Both the position numbers and the translations under genes were made by a program. From CAVVPY01 sp963750295 (lineage in GTDB: Bacteria > Actinomycetota > Actinomycetes > Mycobacteriales > Jatrophihabitantaceae), in contig CAVVPY010000001.1 in NCBI GenBank assembly GCA_963750295.1, forward strand, positions 1,426,001-1,490,000: a stretch of DNA of 64,000 nt. Direction: 5' to 3'. The notes beneath the pieces are model-generated. The model was not told where the DNA came from. It worked only from the letters and a program-made list of their open reading frames with translations, and did not search any database. Below are positions 7,542-15,537 of the stretch, piece by piece (the first letter of the stretch is position 1; each line of letters opens with the position of its first letter).

Positions 7542-8915
7542 TCACGGCGCCGGTCGAACGTTCTGGTTGCGGTTGAAGACGTTGGCCGGGTCGTACTGGC
7601 GCTTGAGTCGTGCCAACCGGTCATAGATCTGCTCGCCGTACGCTGCCCGGACGTGGTTGACGTCGGCGTCGCCCTCGAAGTTGACGTAGTGGCGCCCCAT
7701 CGAGACCGGCGCCAGCGCGGCAGCGGCCGCGCGCACGAGGTCCATGTGTGTCGCATCCTCGGCCGGGTCGGCCCACGTGCCGATCAGGTTGTAGGTGTAG
7801 CCGGCGGCCCGTCCACTGAACGACGACATGTCCGTACCGACACGTCCGACCGCGCCACCCATCTGGTGCAGGTGGATCTGCGACTTCGGCGAGCGCATCT
7901 TCGACCCGTGCTCGATCACGACAGCGAGGACGTCGTCGCTGAGATCGGCAACGTACCCGCCCCGGAAGTAGTTTCGCTGCCCGTGCGCGGCACCGCCGTC
8001 CAGCATGCTCTGCAGGACCGGGTAGGGCATCGGCCCGAACAGATCGACGGCCGGCCCGAGCGCCCGCAGTGGTGCCAGCGCCGCTTCACCGGTGGCGAGG
8101 TCCCCGCACCAGCACCCCAGCAACGCGACGACGCGTTGGCCGACGAGGTGCGGTGGGACGAACGGTTCGGGTGGCGCGCAGTTGATCGCGGCGAGCAGCG
8201 ATGCCTCGTCAGGGGCGATGGCCGCCCACTCGCGGAACGCGCGCAGTACCTCGTCGGCCCGCTCGAACGGGAACATCATCAGCCCGCCCAGCACGGTCGA
8301 GACCGAGTGCAGGTCGAACTCGAAGCGGGTCACGACGCCGAAGTTGCCGCCACCACCGCGAAGTCCCCACAGCAGGTCGTCGTCGGCCTCGATCACGGCA
8401 CCGTCGGCGGTCACCAGCTGGGCCGAGCGAAGGTTGTCGCAGGCGAGCCCGTACTTGCGCTGCAGCCAGCCGATCCCGCCGCCCAGGCTCAACCCGGCCA
8501 CTCCGGTGGATGAGATCAGCCCGCCGGTGCTGGCCAAACCGTGCGCGGCGGTCGCGGCGTCGAAATCTGCCCAGGTCGCGCCCGGTTCCACGATGGCACG
8601 CCGCCGCTGGGGGTCGACGGTGACCGCGCGCAGCCCGGTCAGATCGATGACCACGCCCCCCTCGCAGGAACTCAGCCCGGCGACACTGTGTCCGCCGGCC
8701 CGCACCGCGAGCGGCACACCAGCCCTGCGGGTGAGGTTCACCGCGGCCACGACGTCTGCCGTGCTGCGACAGTGCGCGATCACGGCCGGACGGCTGACGA
8801 CGGTGCCGTTCCACACCGCCCGCGCCTCGTCGTATCCCGCATCGTCCGGTGTCGTGATCCCGCCGCTGAATCCGCTGTCGAAAGCTGCGGCTACCGGTTC
8901 GCGTGTCGTGGTCAT
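7542..8915 (-). CDS. FAD-linked oxidase of the berberine-bridge (BBE) family
   Basis: A 457-aa PCMH-type FAD oxidase. The FAD-binding domain carries VRAGGHSVAG with the covalent-flavin His at about residue 76, followed by LSLGGGIGWLQRKYG and LWGLRGGGGNFGVVT. The C-terminal BBE segment is present (YVNFEGD...RAAYGEQIYDRLARLKRQYDPANVFNRNQN). Such enzymes oxidise alcohols, sugars or alkaloid-like substrates with oxygen; the substrate here is unknown. The second covalent site (Cys) of bicovalent members is not obvious. ATG 8915 has GGAGG 7 nt upstream; the TTG four codons earlier would bury that site. Confidence 0.9.
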   Translation of the reverse strand: MTTTREPVAAAFDSGFSGGITTPDDAGYDEARAVWNGTVVSRPAVIAHCRSTADVVAAVNLTRRAGVPLAVRAGGHSVAGLSSCEGGVVIDLTGLRAVTVDPQRRRAIVEPGATWADFDAATAAHGLASTGGLISSTGVAGLSLGGGIGWLQRKYGLACDNLRSAQLVTADGAVIEADDDLLWGLRGGGGNFGVVTRFEFDLHSVSTVLGGLMMFPFERADEVLRAFREWAAIAPDEASLLAAINCAPPEPFVPPHLVGQRVVALLGCWCGDLATGEAALAPLRALGPAVDLFGPMPYPVLQSMLDGGAAHGQRNYFRGGYVADLSDDVLAVVIEHGSKMRSPKSQIHLHQMGGAVGRVGTDMSSFSGRAAGYTYNLIGTWADPAEDATHMDLVRAAAAALAPVSMGRHYVNFEGDADVNHVRAAYGEQIYDRLARLKRQYDPANVFNRNQNVRPAP

Positions 8916-9023
8916 GTGGTCCTCCAACCGAGAAGTTCGTTGAGAGGAACAGTGAACGCACCTGGGCTGCTGCGCAGTGCCGCCGCGTCACCGCGCGGGT
9001 GTGATGTTGCGACACACAACCGG

Positions 9024-9770
9024 CTACCGGTCGTGGGTCGCTGTCGGCCGATCGCGACGCCGGAACAGCGGCCAGTGCCGTGCCGCGTCGTCGCGCAGGC
9101 GCTGCTCGTCCAGAATCACGTAGCGGCCGCCGTCCTGCCGGATCGCACCGTCACGGATGAGACCGGCGAGGGCCCGGTTGACGTTCTCGCGGCTGACACC
9201 GGTCATCGACGCGAGCGTGCTCTGCGAGATCTTCGGGGTCACGGCCAGCCCCGCCACGCGCTCGGGACTGCTGTCGACGAGTTCGAGCAGTCGCAACACC
9301 AGGCGCTCGGCGAGTGATCTGGTGTCACGCGAAAGCATGACGATGCCCGAGGCCCGGATCATCCCGGCGAGCCCCTCGAGCGCGCGATCCTTCACCGCGG
9401 GGTTGTCCTGCATGAAGCGCCACAGATTGGGCCGGTCGATGCGGATCAGCGTGCTCGGCATGACGGCCAGATTCGCCACCGAGCGAACCCGCTCGACCGA
9501 GAAGAAGCCGGGCTCGCCGAAGGTCATGCCCGGCCCGTGCACGAGCAGCACCACCTCGCGACCGTCCAGATCCACGACGTGGTCCTTCACCTCGCCGGTG
9601 AGCACGACGTAGATCTCGTTCGCGGGGTCGCCGAGGTGCCAGGTGTGCTCGCCGCGGACCATCGTCCTGGTCGTGGCCGACAACTGCTCCAGTTGCTCCG
9701 GCGCCATGCCCTCGAACAGGTACGAGCGGGCCAGGCCGCCGACGATGTCGTGGGGCTGCCGCATGCGCAT
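9024..9770 (-). CDS. Crp/Fnr-family transcriptional regulator
   Basis: A 248-aa protein with an N-terminal cyclic-nucleotide-binding fold (about residues 15-130: LVRGEHTWHLGDPANEIYVV-like entry, then VLLVHGPGMTFGEPGFF) and a C-terminal winged helix. The recognition region reads STLASMTGVSRENVNRALAGL. There are no cysteines for an FNR iron-sulfur cluster. The GEPGFFS segment replaces the usual GE-x-A-L-(x)n-R-(ST)A phosphate-binding loop of cAMP-binding Crp, so the ligand may differ. Monocistronic in appearance; targets unknown. Confidence 0.9.
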   Translation of the reverse strand: MRMRQPHDIVGGLARSYLFEGMAPEQLEQLSATTRTMVRGEHTWHLGDPANEIYVVLTGEVKDHVVDLDGREVVLLVHGPGMTFGEPGFFSVERVRSVANLAVMPSTLIRIDRPNLWRFMQDNPAVKDRALEGLAGMIRASGIVMLSRDTRSLAERLVLRLLELVDSSPERVAGLAVTPKISQSTLASMTGVSRENVNRALAGLIRDGAIRQDGGRYVILDEQRLRDDAARHWPLFRRRDRPTATHDR

Positions 9771-9829
9771 AGTGTGCAGCGATTCAGGGGCCGATGCGTG
9801 TCGATGTCGTGCGTTCGCCGTACCGACCC

Positions 9830-10627
9830 TCAGAGTGACGCGGCGTGGTCGGGTACCGAGGTGAACAACTCCCGGGGCGGTCGGTCGTCGTCTCGATGCG
9901 TCGTGAGCGGCGGCAGTTGAACGGTGGGATGTGCGACGTCCAGGTACGGAACGGTGGAGAGCAGGTGGGCGATCATGTTGATGCGCGCCCGGCGCTTGTC
10001 GTCAGCTTCGACCGTCCACCACGGCGCCTCGGCAATGTCGGTGTGGACGAACATCTCGTCCTTGGCGTGCGAGTAGTCGTTCCAGCGAAGCATCGACTCG
10101 ACGTCCATCGACGACAGCTTCCACCGGCGCATCGGGTCGTCGAGCCGTGAGCGGAAGCGGCGCTCCTGCTCGGCCGCGCTCACCGAGAACCAGTACTTGC
10201 GAAGCAGGATGCCGTCCTCGACGAGCAATCGCTCGAAGACCGGGCACTGCGCGAGGAACCTCTGGTATTCCTCGGGAGTGCAGAAACCCATCACCCGCTC
10301 GACGCCAGCCCGGTTGTACCAGGACCGGTCGAGCAGGACGATCTCACCGGCGGACGGCAACTGCTCGACGTAGCGCTGGAAGTACCACTGATCACGCTCA
10401 CGCTCAGTGGGCGCAGGCACGGCGACGATGCGTGCCACGCGCGGGTTGAGGTACTGCGTGACGCGCTTGATCGCGCTGCCCTTGCCGGCGGCATCGCGTC
10501 CTTCGAAGATCACCAGAAGCCGAGCGCCTTCAGCGCGCACCCACTCCTGCATGCGCACCAGTTCGGCCTGAAGCCGGTACAGCTCAGGCTCGTACAGCTT
10601 GCGCGGCAACTTCGCTGCACGTCCCAT
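9830..10627 (-). CDS. ppk2: Polyphosphate kinase 2 (PPK2)
   Basis: A 265-aa class-I-like PPK2. It carries Walker A FEGRDAAGKG (residues 41-50), the PPK2 lid region with basic residues, and the Walker B-like LLDRSWYNRAGVERVMGF (98-115). The C-terminal WNDYSHAKDEMFVHTD and DDKRRARINMIAHLL are also family hallmarks. It transfers phosphate between polyphosphate and nucleoside diphosphates or monophosphates in the cytoplasm. Size fits single-domain PPK2. Divergent from the lipoprotein gene. Confidence 0.93.
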   Translation of the reverse strand: MGRAAKLPRKLYEPELYRLQAELVRMQEWVRAEGARLLVIFEGRDAAGKGSAIKRVTQYLNPRVARIVAVPAPTERERDQWYFQRYVEQLPSAGEIVLLDRSWYNRAGVERVMGFCTPEEYQRFLAQCPVFERLLVEDGILLRKYWFSVSAAEQERRFRSRLDDPMRRWKLSSMDVESMLRWNDYSHAKDEMFVHTDIAEAPWWTVEADDKRRARINMIAHLLSTVPYLDVAHPTVQLPPLTTHRDDDRPPRELFTSVPDHAASL

Positions 10628-10761
10628 CGCCCACCCCCGCCTACGGTGAGTATGCCGCTATTGCGCCGATGCATTCGGCCTTGTCGCGCCGAGATGCGAA
10701 TCCATCAGGCCAACCGAGGCGAACTGTGCCAGGCTGCGCCAACTTCGACCGAGGAGCGCAC

Positions 10762-11313
10762 ATGCAGGTTCGACGCGCGGTTGTTGCCGGGCTGGCAGGG
10801 AGCGCCGTGCTCCTCACCGGTTGCAGCAGCAGTGGGAGCAAGCAGCCGGGCACGAGCACTGGCGCGGCGAGCCGGCCTGCTGCCACGTCGACCGCAGCCA
10901 CGTCGCCCGCCGCTGCGACGACCACCGCCAGCGGCGCAGGAGGAGTCGACGTCTGCTCGAAGATCACGGCCGCGGCCGTCGGCGCAGCGATCGGGTCCGA
11001 GTTCGAGGCAGGCAAACCGACTGCGGCTCAGGGATCGCTGCTCGGTGCCTGCGAGTTCACGGCGAAGGACGTGCTGAACGCCAAGGCGGTGATCGTATCG
11101 GTGAATGCACTCAACACCTCTGACTACGATACCGCGCTGACCGCTGCCGGCGAAACCCAGCCCGTGGCCGGCGTCGGCACGAAGGCTGCCTTCAGCGCGT
11201 CCACGGGCCTGTTCGTCCTGTTCGCCGATTACATGGTGCAGGTGATCGCCCAGGCGACCGACGGGGTGAACAAGGACCTGTCGATCGCCGTGGCCAAGGC
11301 GATCAAGCCCTAG
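10762..11313 (+). CDS. Putative lipoprotein (DUF3558-like)
   Basis: A 183-aa exported protein with a basic start (MQVRRAVV), a hydrophobic stretch and the lipobox LLTGC (Cys21), then a ~45-residue Ser/Thr/Ala/Pro linker. The mature domain has CSKITAAAVGAAIGSEF and LLGACEFTAKD, spacing like the paired cysteines of actinobacterial DUF3558 lipoproteins, so a disulfide-stabilised domain is likely. Function unknown. ATG 10762 follows GAGGAG; the frame extends to 10669 but the signal peptide fixes the start. Confidence 0.78.
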   Translation: MQVRRAVVAGLAGSAVLLTGCSSSGSKQPGTSTGAASRPAATSTAATSPAAATTTASGAGGVDVCSKITAAAVGAAIGSEFEAGKPTAAQGSLLGACEFTAKDVLNAKAVIVSVNALNTSDYDTALTAAGETQPVAGVGTKAAFSASTGLFVLFADYMVQVIAQATDGVNKDLSIAVAKAIKP

Positions 11314-11337
11314 CGCACGGTTTCGCCATTCGGCGGA

Positions 11338-11562
11338 TTGCCCTCGGGCGCCAACGTGAAGGCCGTCCAACGCATGCTCGGACACGCCAGCGCCGCCATG
11401 ACGCTCGACATCTATACCGACCTGTTCGATTCCGATCTGGACGCCGCCCGTTTGGACGAGACGCGCGCCGCTGCCAAGGACCAGGTAAGGACCAGCGCCC
11501 CGAATGTCTATCGACTGACTCGGGAATCAGACGCTGCAGGCCAGCAAATACGGGGGGTGTAG
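11338..11562 (+). pseudogene. Tyrosine recombinase (integrase) C-terminal remnant
   Basis: The 74-codon frame encodes only the tail of a phage-type integrase: SGANVKAVQRMLGHASAAMT (box II, LGH histidine) and TLDIYTDLF with the catalytic Tyr. Upstream codons in the same frame no longer resemble an integrase, so the N-terminal and core domains are lost. It ends 4 nt from the 3' end of the tRNA-Val gene, the classic attachment position for such elements. Interpreted as the scar of an integrated element that has been deleted. Confidence 0.82.
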
Positions 11563-11565
11563 TCG

Positions 11566-11637
11566 TGGGCGATACTGGGATCGAACCAGTGACCCCTGCC
11601 GTGTGAAGGCAGTGCTCTCCCGCTGAGCTAATCGCCC
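11566..11637 (-). tRNA. tRNA-Val (anticodon CAC)
   Basis: A complete cloverleaf. Acceptor stem GGGCGAT/ATCGCCC, D arm GCTC-AGCGGGA-GAGC, anticodon stem CTGCC/GGCAG with loop TTCACAC (anticodon CAC), and T arm ACTGG-TTCGATC-CCAGT. The discriminator is A and CCA is not encoded. It decodes GUG. An integrase remnant abuts its 3' end. Confidence 0.96.
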
Positions 11638-11685
11638 GCGTGAGCGTGAACGCTCGCCGCAGCCTCCCGAGAGTACCGAACCGCG

Positions 11686-12078
11686 TCAGCGCAGATACAC
11701 GTACCACGATGCGTAGGCCACGCCGGCCGCGAAGATCATGAACCCGAGCCCGATCAGGGCCTGGACAGGACGGCTACGGGCCTGCACCCAGTCGGTCCAA
11801 GTGCCGACCATCCGGCGCGCACGCTGCAGCAGCCTCGAGGCCCACACGTACTCCGTGGCCAGGACGGCGAGCCCGGCGAAGATGATCAACCAGCCCGGCC
11901 CGGGCAGCGGCAGCAAGAAGACCCCGACGACCACGATGGCCGCGCCGATGGCGGTGACCACCGTGCGCCACACGATCGCCCCGGTCCGCGTGCTCTTGGT
12001 GCGCTCACGCGTGGCATGCAGTTTCTGCGCGGCCTTGCGAGGCCCGCTGTCCGGTCGTGGCGGCGTCCGCGTCATCAT
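11686..12078 (-). CDS. TIGR02611-family membrane protein
   Basis: A 130-aa protein with a basic N-terminal region and three hydrophobic segments. The centre carries PLPGPGWLIIFAGLAVLATE, the signature of the TIGR02611 / PGPGW-type small actinobacterial transmembrane family, whose role is unknown. Two ATGs in tandem (12078, 12075) lie after TAAGG. Divergent from a small membrane ORF and followed on the same strand by tRNA-Val. Confidence 0.85.
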   Translation of the reverse strand: MMTRTPPRPDSGPRKAAQKLHATRERTKSTRTGAIVWRTVVTAIGAAIVVVGVFLLPLPGPGWLIIFAGLAVLATEYVWASRLLQRARRMVGTWTDWVQARSRPVQALIGLGFMIFAAGVAYASWYVYLR

Positions 12079-12146
12079 TACCGACCTTAACGTTTCTGAT
12101 CGAGGCCGGTTCCCCGCGTGCGGACCGATGCCCCTACCCTGCTCTC

Positions 12147-12308
12147 GTGGCAGACCTGCACACCATCGCCAGTCGGATCGCATCCACGATCTTCGTCCTG
12201 GCGCTCATCGCGCTGGTGCTGTTCTTCGCCCTGCGCGCGATCCCGAAGGCCGAGCGACCGACCCTGCAACCCTCCGGCGGGACGTCGGTCTCGTCGACGC
12301 GGCCGTAA
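12147..12308 (+). CDS. Small single-pass membrane protein
   Basis: A 53-aa frame from GTG 12147: a short polar start, one strong helix (IASTIFVLALIALVLFFAL, about residues 9-27) and a polar, Pro/Ser-rich tail. Third positions are G/C-rich. No homologue recognised; the membrane helix and codon pattern are the only support. Confidence 0.5.
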   Translation: MADLHTIASRIASTIFVLALIALVLFFALRAIPKAERPTLQPSGGTSVSSTRP

Positions 12309-12345
12309 CTGCGACCGCGCGTCATCGTTATACGACAGCCGAAAA

Positions 12346-12377
12346 GCTTGACAGGCAATTGAACGCACACCTACCGT
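12346..12377 (+). promoter_or_regulatory. Promoter-like element with GCTTGACAGGCAATT motif
   Basis: TTGACA (12348-12353), an 18-nt spacer and TACCGT (12372-12377) match a housekeeping actinobacterial promoter (TTGACN, TANNNT). The 15-mer GCTTGACAGGCAATT at 12346-12360 recurs with two mismatches at 13010-13024, on the other side of the marR gene. No protein-coding gene lies downstream on this strand for 700 bp, so the product is probably the structured RNA that follows. Confidence 0.55.
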
Positions 12378-12383
12378 GGAATG

Positions 12384-12521
12384 GTCAGCGGGGGCGAGAA
12401 CAGGATTACTCGTGATGCTGGCCGGTCCCTCGAGGATCGCGGCTGCCGTAATCCGGCGTGGTCGGGCAGTGGTTGGGGGATCGCTACCCATGAGCCCGCC
12501 GGATCGGCAGCCGGGTTTTTT
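12384..12521 (+). ncRNA. Candidate structured small RNA with intrinsic terminator
   Basis: The segment starts about 7 nt after a good -10 and ends in a T6 tract, about 138 nt in all. GGTCAGC (12383-12389, beginning one base before the estimated start) pairs with GCTGGCC (12417-12423), enclosing CGAG/CTCG. A small hairpin around CTCGAG follows. Then a 16-bp stem with a 2-nt bulge (12441-12458 with 12497-12512) leads into GGGTTTTTT. There is no convincing protein frame. Its 3' end reaches the stop codon of the convergent marR gene, so it could also act on marR mRNA. I do not match it to a known RNA family. The transcript start is inferred. Confidence 0.5.
12441..12521 (+). terminator. Long terminator hairpin
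   Basis: GGCTGCCG-TA-ATCCGGCG (12441-12458) pairs with CGCCGGAT-CGGCAGCC (12497-12512), followed by GGG and T6 (12516-12521). The 38-nt loop has further pairing potential. The T tract is on the + strand, so it stops + strand transcripts; it does not look like a terminator for marR. Confidence 0.7.
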
Positions 12522-12963
12522 AAGGGACGTTGCCTGCGGCCGCGCGCAGCCCCTCCGCCACCCCGTGCAGCATCTCGCTCACTGCATCCAGGTCGTCCCG
12601 GCCGATCGAGTCGAAGGCCTTGAGGAACCAGTCGTTGGCACGCTGCACGGCCTGCTCGCCGAACTTGGTCAGCGTCACCTCGGTGCGCCGCCGGTCATGG
12701 GGATGCGGAAGGCGCTTCACCAGCCCGCCCCGCTCCATCCGGTCGACGAGACTGGTCACCGAACTGGTCGTGATCCCCAGCGCCGCGGCCAGTTCGGTCT
12801 GTCCCATCGTCCCCGCGCGAACCAGGTGCGAGATGGCCTGCGTCTCGGTCACGCCCAGCCCGAGACCGCGCGCCGAGACCTGCCGGAAGTTCTCCGCAGC
12901 CAGTACCGCGTCACGGAGCGCGACGATCGCGCGTTCCTGCGCATTCGCATCCCGGGGGGCCAT
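12520..12963 (-). CDS. MarR-family transcriptional regulator
   Basis: A 147-aa winged-helix protein. The core reads TETQAISHLVRAGTMGQTELAAALGITTSSVTSLVDRMERGG, followed by the wing DRRRTEVTLTKFGEQ. Helices at both ends form the dimer interface. Divergent from pobA and the pca genes, so control of 4-hydroxybenzoate use, perhaps with an aromatic acid ligand, is likely but inferred. ATG 12963 is preceded in frame by GTG 12966. A 15-nt motif occurs on both sides of the gene, and its stop codon overlaps the T tract of the convergent RNA terminator. Confidence 0.88.
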   Translation of the reverse strand: MAPRDANAQERAIVALRDAVLAAENFRQVSARGLGLGVTETQAISHLVRAGTMGQTELAAALGITTSSVTSLVDRMERGGLVKRLPHPHDRRRTEVTLTKFGEQAVQRANDWFLKAFDSIGRDDLDAVSEMLHGVAEGLRAAAGNVP

Positions 12964-13009
12964 CACGCAATTCCATCGACAGTCACGCGGTCCTGCAAAC
13001 TGATGACTC

Positions 13010-13024
13010 GCTTAACAGGCATTT
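13010..13024. promoter_or_regulatory. GCTTAACAGGCATTT motif in the marR-pobA intergenic region
   Basis: Identical at 13 of 15 positions to the motif at 12346-12360. It lies 46 bp from the marR start and 60 bp from the pobA start. It includes a TTAACA hexamer. It may be a binding site for the MarR protein or simply a similar -35 region. Confidence 0.4.
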
Positions 13025-13084
13025 AGCCCCATACTGACGCGCCGGAAGGGTGTGCCGGTCGATCAAGTGCACCAGACTGACGTC

Positions 13085-14257
13085 ATGCGCACCCAGGTCG
13101 CAATCGTCGGGGCCGGGCCGGCGGGCCTGCTGCTGGCGCGGTTGCTGCACCTGCAGGGCGTCGAGTCGGTCGTTCTCGAGCGTCGTGACCGTGACTACGT
13201 GGAGCACCGCGTGCGGGCCGGCGTCCTCGAGCACGGCACCGTGGAAACCCTGCACGAGGCAGGCGTCGGCAAGCGGCTCGATGCCGAGGGCATGATGCAC
13301 GACGGCACCGAACTGCGCTACGCACGCGGGCGGCACCGCATCGACTTCGCCGAACTGACTGGACGGCGGATCACCGTCTACGGCCAGCAGGAGGTCGTGA
13401 AGGACCTCATCCACCAACGCCTCGAGGACGGCGGCGAGCTTCGCTTCGAGGCCGAAGCAGTCGCCGTCCACGATCTCGACACCGACCGACCACGGGTCAG
13501 CTACGACGGTGGCGAGATCCAGGCCGACTGGATCGTCGGTGCGGACGGCTTCCGCGGGGTGTGCCGCGAACACCTCCCCGGCCTGACCGTGTACGAGCGG
13601 GGCTACCCGTTCGCATGGCTCGGGATCCTCGCCGAGGCGCCGCCGTCGTCGACCGAACTCATCTACTGCCGCAGCGAGCGCGGCTTCGCGCTGCATTCGA
13701 TGCGCTCCCCTACGATCACCCGGATGTACCTGCAGGTACCGGCCGACGAGAATCTCGACGCCTGGTCCGATGACCGCATCTGGTCCGAACTGCACGAGCG
13801 GCTCGCGACCGACGACGGCTTCGAGCTGGCCGAGGGACCCCTGCTGGACAAGGGCATCACGCCCATGCGCAGCTTCGTCGCCACGCCCATGCAACGCGGA
13901 CGCCTGCTGCTCGCCGGCGACGCGGCGCACATCGTGCCGCCCACCGGCGCGAAGGGCATGAACCTCGCGGTGGCCGACGTGCGATTGCTGTCGCACGCCC
14001 TCGGCGGCTACTACGCGAACGGACGCACCGACCTGCTCGACACCTACACCGCAATGGCGCTGCGTCGGGTCTGGCGGGCAACGCACTTCTCGTGGTGGAT
14101 GACGAGGATGCTGCACACCGATCCGGACGACGACCCGTTTGCCCGACGGCTGGCCGAGGCACAACTGGACTACGTGACAACGTCCTGGGCGATGGCGACC
14201 TCGCTGGCCGAGAACTACACCGGCCTGCCGTACGAGACCGGCTGGAGCTACCGATGA
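13085..14257 (+). CDS. pobA: 4-hydroxybenzoate 3-monooxygenase
   Basis: A 390-aa group A flavoprotein monooxygenase. It hydroxylates 4-hydroxybenzoate to protocatechuate using NAD(P)H and oxygen. Seen: FAD motif IVGAGPAG (7-14), the hydroxylase DG motif (VGADGFRGVCR) and GDAAHIVPPTGAKGMNLA. The length fits PobA (about 394). It begins MRTQVAIVGAG as PobA proteins usually do, so ATG 13085 is chosen although the upstream GTG 13052 has a GGAAGG nearby. First gene of a five-gene same-strand run that carries protocatechuate to 3-oxoadipate. Confidence 0.95.
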   Translation: MRTQVAIVGAGPAGLLLARLLHLQGVESVVLERRDRDYVEHRVRAGVLEHGTVETLHEAGVGKRLDAEGMMHDGTELRYARGRHRIDFAELTGRRITVYGQQEVVKDLIHQRLEDGGELRFEAEAVAVHDLDTDRPRVSYDGGEIQADWIVGADGFRGVCREHLPGLTVYERGYPFAWLGILAEAPPSSTELIYCRSERGFALHSMRSPTITRMYLQVPADENLDAWSDDRIWSELHERLATDDGFELAEGPLLDKGITPMRSFVATPMQRGRLLLAGDAAHIVPPTGAKGMNLAVADVRLLSHALGGYYANGRTDLLDTYTAMALRRVWRATHFSWWMTRMLHTDPDDDPFARRLAEAQLDYVTTSWAMATSLAENYTGLPYETGWSYR

Positions 14258-14270
14258 CCGGATCGACGTC

Positions 14271-14981
14271 GTGATCGGATACCGCAGCGACCCGCCGGGC
14301 ACGCACCCCGCCTACGACTCGCCGGAATACCGAAGCTCGGCGCTACGGCATCCGACGCGCGAACTGCACCTGCTGCCGCAGCGGCTGACCGAAATCACCG
14401 GCCCGCTGTTCGGCCACGATCGCGTCCAGCCCGGTGACGACGATCTGACGCGCTGGGACGGCGGCGAAGCCGTGGGGCAGCGCATCGTCGTACACGGGCG
14501 CGTCCTGGACTCCGACGGCCGTTCCGTCCCCGACACCCTGCTCGAGCTGTGGCAGGCCAACGCCGCCGGCCGGTACCGGCACCAGAACGACCAGTGGGCG
14601 GCACCACTCGACCCGCACTTCAGCGGGCTGGGCCGCTGCTCGACGGACGGCGAGGGCCGCTACCGGTTCACCACGATCCGCCCCGGCGCCTACCCGTGGC
14701 AGAACCACCGAAACGCCTGGCGCCCGGCGCACATCCACTTCTCGGTCTTCGGCCGCGCGCTGACCCAGCGGCTCGTGACGCAGATGTACTTCCCGGACGA
14801 TCCGCTGTTCTGGCAGGACCCGATCTTCAACTCCGTCCCCGACGAGAAGGCGCGCCTGCGCCTGGTGTCGGCCTACGACCACGACGCGACGCGCGAGGCG
14901 TGGGCCCTGGGCTTTCGCTGGGACATCGTGCTGCGCGGCACTGAGCAGACGCCGTTCGAGAGCGACCCGGACGATGACTGA
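14271..14981 (+). CDS. pcaH: Protocatechuate 3,4-dioxygenase beta subunit
   Basis: Intradiol dioxygenase subunit of 236 aa carrying the non-haem Fe(III) ligands: Tyr102 (AGRYRHQND), Tyr141 (RPGAYPWQNH), His154 and His156 (RPAHIHFSVFG). It cleaves protocatechuate between its hydroxyls to 3-carboxy-cis,cis-muconate together with PcaG. GTG start 13 nt after pobA; its end overlaps the pcaG start by 8 nt. Confidence 0.96.
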   Translation: MIGYRSDPPGTHPAYDSPEYRSSALRHPTRELHLLPQRLTEITGPLFGHDRVQPGDDDLTRWDGGEAVGQRIVVHGRVLDSDGRSVPDTLLELWQANAAGRYRHQNDQWAAPLDPHFSGLGRCSTDGEGRYRFTTIRPGAYPWQNHRNAWRPAHIHFSVFGRALTQRLVTQMYFPDDPLFWQDPIFNSVPDEKARLRLVSAYDHDATREAWALGFRWDIVLRGTEQTPFESDPDDD

Positions 14982-15525
14982 CTTCGGGCCGACCCCGTCG
15001 CAGACGGTCGGGCCGTTCCTCGCGATCGGCCTGACCTGGGCGGACGGACCAGACTCGGTCCCGGACGGCACCCCAGGCGCGGTGCTCGTGTCAGGAGTGC
15101 TGCGCGACGGCGACGGCGACCCGGTGCCAGACGGTCTGCTCGAGACGTGGCAGGCCGACCCCGACGGCCGGTTCCCCCACGCCGACGACCCGCGCGGCGC
15201 GCTCGGCTACCCGGGCCTGCGAAACTTTGCCCGCGTCCTGACCGATACCGACGGCCGGTTCTGGTTCCGCACGCTCGTGCCCGGGACGTTCGACGAGCAG
15301 GCACCGCACCTGGACATCACCGTGTTCGCGCGCGGCCTGCTCAGGCACCTCGTGACCCGGATGTACTTCCCCGACCACGACGCGGCGAACGCGAGTGACC
15401 CCGCCCTGAGCCGGTTGCGGGCGGCCGACCGCGCGCTGCTGATCGCAGCGCCCGACGGTCCGGGCCGGCTGAGTTTCGACATCCGCCTGCAGGGCGAGGG
15501 TGAAACGCCGTTCTTCGAAGTCTGA
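14974..15525 (+). CDS. pcaG: Protocatechuate 3,4-dioxygenase alpha subunit
   Basis: A 183-aa intradiol dioxygenase fold. It starts with TPSQTVGPFLAIGL, typical of PcaG, and shares the LLETWQADPDGRF strand with PcaH. It lacks the full Tyr/His iron set, as alpha subunits do (LDITVFARG replaces the HIHFSVFG of PcaH). It forms the (alpha-beta) protomer with PcaH. ATG overlaps pcaH, indicating coupled translation. Confidence 0.95.
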   Translation: MTDFGPTPSQTVGPFLAIGLTWADGPDSVPDGTPGAVLVSGVLRDGDGDPVPDGLLETWQADPDGRFPHADDPRGALGYPGLRNFARVLTDTDGRFWFRTLVPGTFDEQAPHLDITVFARGLLRHLVTRMYFPDHDAANASDPALSRLRAADRALLIAAPDGPGRLSFDIRLQGEGETPFFEV

Positions 15526-15537
15526 GAGCCTGTCCCG

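Noticed and set aside
11642..11655. GAGCG-TGAA-CGCTC hairpin between TIGR02611 and tRNA-Val
   Set aside because: Five-bp stem without T tract; too weak to call a terminator.
12376..13026. + strand frame across the RNA candidate and marR
   Set aside because: Composition is that of the marR complement; the 5' part is the hairpin-rich region. No ribosome site or similarity.
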